Of a stretch of DNA of 16,952 nucleotides, positions 13,329 to 16,952 are shown one piece after another. Source of the stretch: an uncultured Collinsella sp. Its GTDB lineage: Bacteria > Actinomycetota > Coriobacteriia > Coriobacteriales > Coriobacteriaceae. The stretch spans positions 1 through 16,952 of the forward strand of contig UQMU01000041.1 of assembly GCA_900542305.1 (NCBI GenBank), written 5' to 3'. The notes beneath the pieces were generated by a model. That model did not search any database, was not told where the DNA came from, and saw only the letters and a list, made by a program, of their open reading frames with translations. Made by a program: the position numbers and the translations under genes. The stretch's first letter is position 1; each line of letters opens with the position of its first letter.

Positions 13329-13955
13329 ATGTCTACCAAAATTGAAGTCAATGCCATGGGCGATGCCTGCCCGCTGCCCGTCGTCAAGACGCTTAAGGCG
13401 CTCAAACAGCTTGATGGCGAGGGTGCCGTGGTGACCTCGGTCGACAACGAGACCGCCGTCAAGAACATTTCCAAGATGGCGCAGGAGAAAGGCTGCACGG
13501 CCTCGGTCGAGAAGGTTTCTGACGCCGAGTGGCACGTGACCGTGGCGACCTCTGGCGCCGTGGCCGTTGCGGACCCCGAGCAGGACGGTGCCGCTTTCTG
13601 TGACGCCAGCGCCGGCAAGGGCAAACTCGTCATTTCCGTCTACACCGATTGCATGGGCCGTGGCGACGACGAGCTGGGCCACAAGCTCATGAAGGCCTTC
13701 ATCTTTGCCGTGACGCAGCAGGAGGAGCTGCCCGCGACCATGTTGTTCTACAACGGCGGCGCCAAGCTCACCGTCGAGGGCTCGCCGGTGCTCGATGACC
13801 TGAAGGGCCTGGCCGAGCAGGGTGTCGAGATTCTCACCTGCGGTACCTGCCTCGACCACTATGGCATTAAAGACCAGCTTGCGGTGGGCGAGGTCACCAA
13901 CATGTACGTGATCGTGGAGAAGATGGAGCAGGCCGTGCGCGTCGTGCGCCCGTAG
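13329..13955 (+). CDS. yedF: Selenium metabolism protein YedF (TusA-like plus DsrE-like domains)
   Basis: Cytoplasmic protein of 208 residues with two domains. The N-terminal TusA/SirA-like domain (1-75) has ACPLPVVKTLKAL, with the CPxP cysteine at 14 that carries sulfur or selenium as a persulfide/perselenide in relatives. A short linker leads to a C-terminal DsrE-like domain (98-208) with VYTDCMGRGDDELGHKLM (Cys108) and ILTCGTCLDHYGI (Cys171, Cys174). This two-domain architecture matches the selenium-linked YedF family (TIGR03527), which occurs next to selD. ATG 13329 follows GAAAGG by 7 bases; an in-frame ATG at 13290 has no ribosome site and is rejected. Probable role: receive selenium from the NifS-like protein and pass it to a cofactor-maturation step; the exact reaction is unproven in the family. 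Confidence 0.92.
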   Translation: MSTKIEVNAMGDACPLPVVKTLKALKQLDGEGAVVTSVDNETAVKNISKMAQEKGCTASVEKVSDAEWHVTVATSGAVAVADPEQDGAAFCDASAGKGKLVISVYTDCMGRGDDELGHKLMKAFIFAVTQQEELPATMLFYNGGAKLTVEGSPVLDDLKGLAEQGVEILTCGTCLDHYGIKDQLAVGEVTNMYVIVEKMEQAVRVVRP

Positions 13956-13973
13956 CGTTTGGGCGGGATTGCC

Positions 13974-14225
13974 ATGAGAGAAAAGCGCCCGGCGCTTGTC
14001 ATCACGTTTCCTACCACGGCGGCCGCCATGGGGTGCGAGACCCTATGCGTCGAGCGCGGCCTTCCCGGGCGCACGATTCCCGTGCCCGGGGAGGTCGCTG
14101 CCGGCTGCGGCTTGGCGTGGAAGGCGCTGCCTTCGGATGAGGACCTGCTGCGCGGCGAGCTTGCCGCGGCGGGCGTCCCCACCGAGGGCTTTACGGTAAT
14201 CGACATGTGGGAGGTCGTGCGATGA
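13974..14225 (+). CDS. DUF3343 family small protein, selenium-cluster companion
   Basis: Small protein of 83 residues: ALVITFPTTAAAMGCETLCVERGLPGRTIPVPGEVAAGCGLAWKAL, which has the DUF3343 pattern (an N-terminal strand, a helix ending in a short Gly loop, then IPxPxxxxxxCGLxxK). The cysteine in AGCGLAW is the most likely reactive residue; two further cysteines lie in GCETLC. Family members are repeatedly found with selD and yedF in selenium-dependent molybdenum hydroxylase loci; their biochemical role is not established. The ATG at 13974 was preferred over a TTG at 13959 that lacks a ribosome site; the site for 13974 (GGCGGGA) is itself weak. Its TGA overlaps the next ATG (ATGA), so the two genes are translationally coupled. 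Confidence 0.85.
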   Translation: MREKRPALVITFPTTAAAMGCETLCVERGLPGRTIPVPGEVAAGCGLAWKALPSDEDLLRGELAAAGVPTEGFTVIDMWEVVR

Positions 14226-15361
14226 TCTACCTGGATAACGCGGCGACGACCATGCATAAGCCGCAGACGGTGATCGATGCCGTGACGCAGGCGATGTGTT
14301 CGCTCGGTAATGCCGGGCGCGGGGCCACGTCGGGTGCCCTCGATGCCGCTCGTAGGATTCATGCTTGCCGTGCCAAGCTTGCGCGCTTGCTGGGCTGCCC
14401 GAGGGCGGACCATGTTTGTTTTACGCCCAACTCTACGGCGGCGCTCAACACGGCGATTAACGGCGTGGTGCGTCCCGGCGACCGCGTGGTCACAACGGTG
14501 CTTGAGCACAACTCCGTGCTGCGCCCGCTCAACCGCCTGACGGCAGAGCGGGGCGTGACCGTTGAGCGTGCGGGCTGCGACGCGAACGGCGTGCTCGACT
14601 ACGACGAGCTCGAGCAGCTGGTCACGCCGGGCACGCGTGCCGTGGTGGTAACGCATGCCTCCAATGTGACCGGCAACTCCGTTGATGTTGCACGTGTGGC
14701 GGCTGTGGCTCATGCGGCCGGCGCGCTGGTTATCGTCGACGCCTCTCAGTCTGCCGGTACGGAGCATATCGATATGCAGGCCATGGGGCTCGACGTGGTG
14801 TGCTTTACCGGCCACAAGGGACTGATGGGCCCGCAGGGCACCGGCGGTCTGGCCGTGGCGGAGGGCGTCGACGTGGCGCCCTGGGCCATGGGCGGCACCG
14901 GTGTGCACAGCTTCGATGCACTGCAGCCGCTTGAGTGGCCCACGCGCCTTGAGGCGGGCACGCTCAACGGTCACGGCATCGCGGGCCTTTCCGCTGGTCT
15001 CGACTTTATCGAGGCCCAGGGTGGGGTCGAGGCGATTGCTGCCCACGAGCGTGCGCTCGCTGATCGCTTCCTTGCCGGTGTGCGCGAGATTCCGGGGATT
15101 AAGCTCTACGGTGCCTTTGACCAGCCGACGCGCTCTGCGATTGTGTCGCTCAACGTGGGCGATATCGACTCTGCCGAGATCTCGGATGCGCTCATGCAAG
15201 GGTGGGGGATCGCGACGCGCCCCGGCGCCCATTGCGCCCCGCTCATGCACCGTGCGCTGGGAACCGAGCGCCAGGGCGTCGTCCGCTTCTCATTTGGGTA
15301 TTTCAACACGACCGAAGAAGTTGACACGGCTATCGATGCTCTGTGCGATTTAGCCTGCTAA
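14222..15361 (+). CDS. Class V aminotransferase / cysteine desulfurase family protein (selenium-cluster type, NifS-like)
   Basis: PLP enzyme of 379 residues of the NifS/SufS fold, releasing sulfur from cysteine or selenium from selenocysteine onto an active-site Cys. Motifs: IYLDNAATTMHKPQ at the N-terminus, VLEHNSVLRP, VVVTHASNVTGNSVDV (cofactor-stacking His145), VDASQSAGTEHIDM (Asp173, Gln176), FTGHKGLMGPQGTGGL with the PLP lysine K199, and TRPGAHCAPLMHRALG with the catalytic Cys338. It fits the subfamily TIGR01977 (EF2568-like) that Haft and Self associated with SelD-YedF loci, rather than the housekeeping IscS. Start: ATG 14222 overlapping the DUF3343 stop; a GTG at 14207 inside the preceding gene is rejected. 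Likely role: supply Se(0) to YedF or SelD. It closes the run, and a strong terminator follows. Confidence 0.92.
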   Translation: MIYLDNAATTMHKPQTVIDAVTQAMCSLGNAGRGATSGALDAARRIHACRAKLARLLGCPRADHVCFTPNSTAALNTAINGVVRPGDRVVTTVLEHNSVLRPLNRLTAERGVTVERAGCDANGVLDYDELEQLVTPGTRAVVVTHASNVTGNSVDVARVAAVAHAAGALVIVDASQSAGTEHIDMQAMGLDVVCFTGHKGLMGPQGTGGLAVAEGVDVAPWAMGGTGVHSFDALQPLEWPTRLEAGTLNGHGIAGLSAGLDFIEAQGGVEAIAAHERALADRFLAGVREIPGIKLYGAFDQPTRSAIVSLNVGDIDSAEISDALMQGWGIATRPGAHCAPLMHRALGTERQGVVRFSFGYFNTTEEVDTAIDALCDLAC

Positions 15362-15376
15362 AGCTGCTAGAGCGTA

Positions 15377-15382
15377 TATACT
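15377..15382 (+). promoter_or_regulatory. Candidate brnQ -10 box nested against the terminator
   Basis: TATATACT (15375-15382) contains the -10-like hexamer TATACT. Transcription would begin near 15389, inside the left arm of the terminator hairpin. No good -35 is seen (CCTGCT 17 bases upstream). Confidence 0.35.
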
Positions 15383-15384
15383 TG

Positions 15385-15419
15385 CGGGACGGGTGTTTTT
15401 GCCCGTCCCGTTTTTGTTT
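15385..15419 (+). terminator. Strong rho-independent terminator between the selenium genes and brnQ
   Basis: A perfect 9-bp stem CGGGACGGG/CCCGTCCCG (15385-15393 with 15402-15410), an 8-nt loop and TTTTTGTTT. It lies 23 bases after the NifS-like gene and ends only 19 bases before the brnQ start, so it leaves no room for a brnQ promoter downstream of it. Confidence 0.92.
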
Positions 15420-15438
15420 CGACCCGAAAGGTGTGTCC

Positions 15439-16797
15439 ATGGCCTCATCCGCGCCGCGCGGTCTGCGCTCCGACCATGTCGTCACCGTCGGCATCGCCCT
15501 ATTCTCGATGCTCTTTGGCGCCGGCAACCTCATTATTCCGCCACTGCTGGCGCTGCAGGCAGGCTCTGCCACGCCGGTTGCCATGCTCGGCTTTCTCATA
15601 GCTGCCATCGGCCTGCCCGTCATGGGCTTTATCGCCGTGGCGCTTGCCGGAACGGCGCGCGAGCTTGCCGGCCGCGTGCATCCCAAGTTTGGCGAATTCT
15701 TCGTTGCGGCGGTCTATCTGGCCATCGGTCCGTGCCTGGCCATTCCTCGCACAAGCTCTACGGCCTTCGAAATGCTGGTGCCGCTGCTGCCCGAGGGCGT
15801 CTCGCTCGGCACGGCTCGCCTGGTGTTTGCCGTTGGCTTCTTTGTCGTCGCGTTTGCGCTCACGCTGCGTCCGGGCGTTATCACGCGCGTGCTCGGGCGC
15901 ATTACGGGCCCCGCGCTCATTGCGCTCATCGTGCTGGTCGTGGGTGCTGCCGTGATCTCGCCGCTGGGACCGGCTGCCGCGCCGCAGACTCCCTACAATG
16001 CCGGTGCTACCGTGCAGGGCTTTTTGACCGGTTATCAGACCATGGATCTGCTTGCGTCGCTCGCCTTTGGCATTATCATCGCCGAGACCATTCACGAGCT
16101 GGGCGTTACCGACGACAAGCGCGTGGCCTTCGAGATTTCGCGTTCCGGTGTGATCGCCGGCGTGCTCATGGCCATCATCTACTGCGGCCTGGCGCTTGCC
16201 GGAATGCAACTCGGCACGGTTATGCCCGATGCCACCAACGGCGCCGCGATTCTTGCGCGTTCTGCCTCTATGCACTTTGGTCTTGCTGGCACGGTTGTCG
16301 TCTTTGCGATTTTCTTCCTCGCTTGCATGAACGTGTGCATCGGCCTTATCAGCTGCTGCTCACGCTACTTCTGCGAGACGTATGTGGTCGAAGGGGGAGT
16401 GGAGGCTTCCGAGGAGGCCATGCGCCGACCCTTCGCGATGCTTGCCTTTGTGTTCGCAGCGTTTTCGTGCGTGCTCTCCAACGTGGGTCTCGACGTGATC
16501 CTCATGTTCTCGGTGCCTATGCTCAATGCCCTGTATCCCGTTGCCATCGTGCTGGTACTTATGGGCCTGGTGCACGGCTTTTGCGACGCGCATTCGCAGG
16601 TATGGGTCTGGGTCGGCGGCGTTGTCGCGGTGCAGAGCGTGATCACCTCGGTTCGCGACGCGTTCTTTGCGGGCGCGTGGCTACCGTTTGATGCGCTGCC
16701 ACTGGCAGATATCGGTGCCGCGTGGGCGCCGGTTGCCGTGGTTGCCTTTGTGATCGGTCTGCTCCATAGTCGTTTTGTCGCACATTCGAGGAGCTAG
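15439..16797 (+). CDS. brnQ: Branched-chain amino acid transport system II carrier protein BrnQ
   Basis: Membrane protein of 452 residues with about 12 hydrophobic segments, the usual size of the LIVCS/BrnQ family, which imports leucine, isoleucine and valine with sodium or protons. Family signatures: VGIALFSMLFGAGNLIIPPLLALQAG at the first helix, YLAIGPCLAIPRTSSTAFEML (the GPxxAIPRT motif) and GYQTMDLLASLAFGIIIAETIHELG. The ATG at 15439 follows GAAAGG by 7 bases; the open frame extends back through the terminator to 15343, which cannot be coding start. The gene has no functional link to the selenium cluster that I can see. Its expression must arise from read-through or from a promoter overlapping the terminator. 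Confidence 0.93.
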   Translation: MASSAPRGLRSDHVVTVGIALFSMLFGAGNLIIPPLLALQAGSATPVAMLGFLIAAIGLPVMGFIAVALAGTARELAGRVHPKFGEFFVAAVYLAIGPCLAIPRTSSTAFEMLVPLLPEGVSLGTARLVFAVGFFVVAFALTLRPGVITRVLGRITGPALIALIVLVVGAAVISPLGPAAAPQTPYNAGATVQGFLTGYQTMDLLASLAFGIIIAETIHELGVTDDKRVAFEISRSGVIAGVLMAIIYCGLALAGMQLGTVMPDATNGAAILARSASMHFGLAGTVVVFAIFFLACMNVCIGLISCCSRYFCETYVVEGGVEASEEAMRRPFAMLAFVFAAFSCVLSNVGLDVILMFSVPMLNALYPVAIVLVLMGLVHGFCDAHSQVWVWVGGVVAVQSVITSVRDAFFAGAWLPFDALPLADIGAAWAPVAVVAFVIGLLHSRFVAHSRS

Positions 16798-16808
16798 GGT
16801 TTCTGCGC

Positions 16809-16837
16809 TTGCACAGGCGGGGAGTCTCCCCTATAAT
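16809..16837 (+). promoter_or_regulatory. Sigma-70-type promoter of tRNA-Pro
   Basis: TTGCAC (16809-16814) and TATAAT (16832-16837) are separated by exactly 17 bases, the clearest promoter in the window. Transcription would start near 16844, about 45 bases before the tRNA. The spacer contains a perfect palindrome GGGGAG-T-CTCCCC (16819-16831) that abuts the -10 box. Confidence 0.8.
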
Positions 16838-16888
16838 TTCCTTCGCTTTGGGACACGCAAGGTTTAGACCTTAGCTGCTCAACACCTT

Positions 16889-16952
16889 CGGGACGTGGCG
16901 CAGTTTGGTAGCGCGCCTGCTTTGGGAGCAGGATGTCGCAGGTTCAAATCCT
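16889..16952 (+). tRNA. tRNA-Pro (anticodon UGG), cut by the window end
   Basis: The acceptor 5' strand CGGGACG, a D arm with GGCGCAGTTTGGTAGCGC, the anticodon stem CCTGC/GCAGG (16916-16920 with 16928-16932) around loop TTTGGGA with anticodon TGG at 16923-16925, and the T-loop start GGTTCAAATCC are all present. The rest of the T arm, the 3' acceptor strand and the CCA end lie beyond the window. Confidence 0.95.

Noticed and set aside
12318..13859. 513-codon minus-strand open frame over selD and yedF
   Set aside because: Covers two genes with clear family motifs on the other strand; low-complexity His/Arg/Gly-rich translation typical of an antisense frame.
13859..15250. 463-codon minus-strand open frame over DUF3343 and the NifS-like gene
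   Set aside because: Antisense of genes with catalytic motifs; Arg/His-rich translation without a fold.
15321..15326. TTGACA as a brnQ -35 box
   Set aside because: It lies inside the NifS-like coding sequence and 50 bases from the only -10 candidate; too far to pair.

Overview
The window is GC-rich (about 60% by eye) and reads like the chromosome of an anaerobic gut Actinobacterium of the class Coriobacteriia, most probably Collinsella or a close relative. That placement is inference: it rests on the GC-rich codon use, the Tat-type lipoprotein signal on ModA, the oxygen-sensitive double-cubane-type reductases and the absence of any aerobic respiratory gene. No 16S rRNA gene or other marker is present.

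Layout. On the minus strand, a ClC-family antiporter (probably the fluoride-exporting CLC-F type) is followed by a diacylglycerol-kinase-like lipid kinase (104-2575). A divergent promoter region of about 210 bp separates them from a plus-strand run that fills the rest. First come moeA and mogA (molybdenum cofactor assembly) and a terminator. Next is the molybdate ABC transporter modA-modB-modC, whose promoter carries two 7-4-7 palindromes, one lying on the -10 box. After a second terminator there is a long, structured 5' leader (8248-8630). It precedes two diverged paralogues of the 2-hydroxyacyl-CoA dehydratase / double-cubane reductase family (YjiM-like) and their ATP-dependent activase (YjiL-like). 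Then come selD, yedF, a DUF3343 gene and a class V aminotransferase/cysteine desulfurase. A terminator, a BrnQ branched-chain amino acid carrier and a tRNA-Pro(UGG) cut by the window end complete the window.

How the genes fit together. SelD makes selenophosphate. YedF, DUF3343 and the NifS-like enzyme are the known companions of SelD in bacteria with selenium-dependent molybdenum hydroxylases. With moeA, mogA and modABC just upstream, the window looks like a molybdenum-plus-selenium supply island. The least expected part is the activase and two reductase subunits placed in line with the selenium genes, which suggests a low-potential reduction step or an effector enzyme of the same system.

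Main points of interest: (1) selD is itself a selenoprotein gene, with an in-frame UGA at codon 17 and candidate SECIS hairpins, and would be truncated by ordinary gene calling; (2) two homologous ~100-bp imperfect palindromes with compensatory base changes follow the two reductase genes; (3) a pair of candidate operators at the modA promoter; (4) a structured, possibly peptide-encoding leader upstream of the reductase operon; (5) a ModB permease with an extra ~185-residue extracytoplasmic domain; (6) a brnQ promoter that appears to be nested into a terminator.
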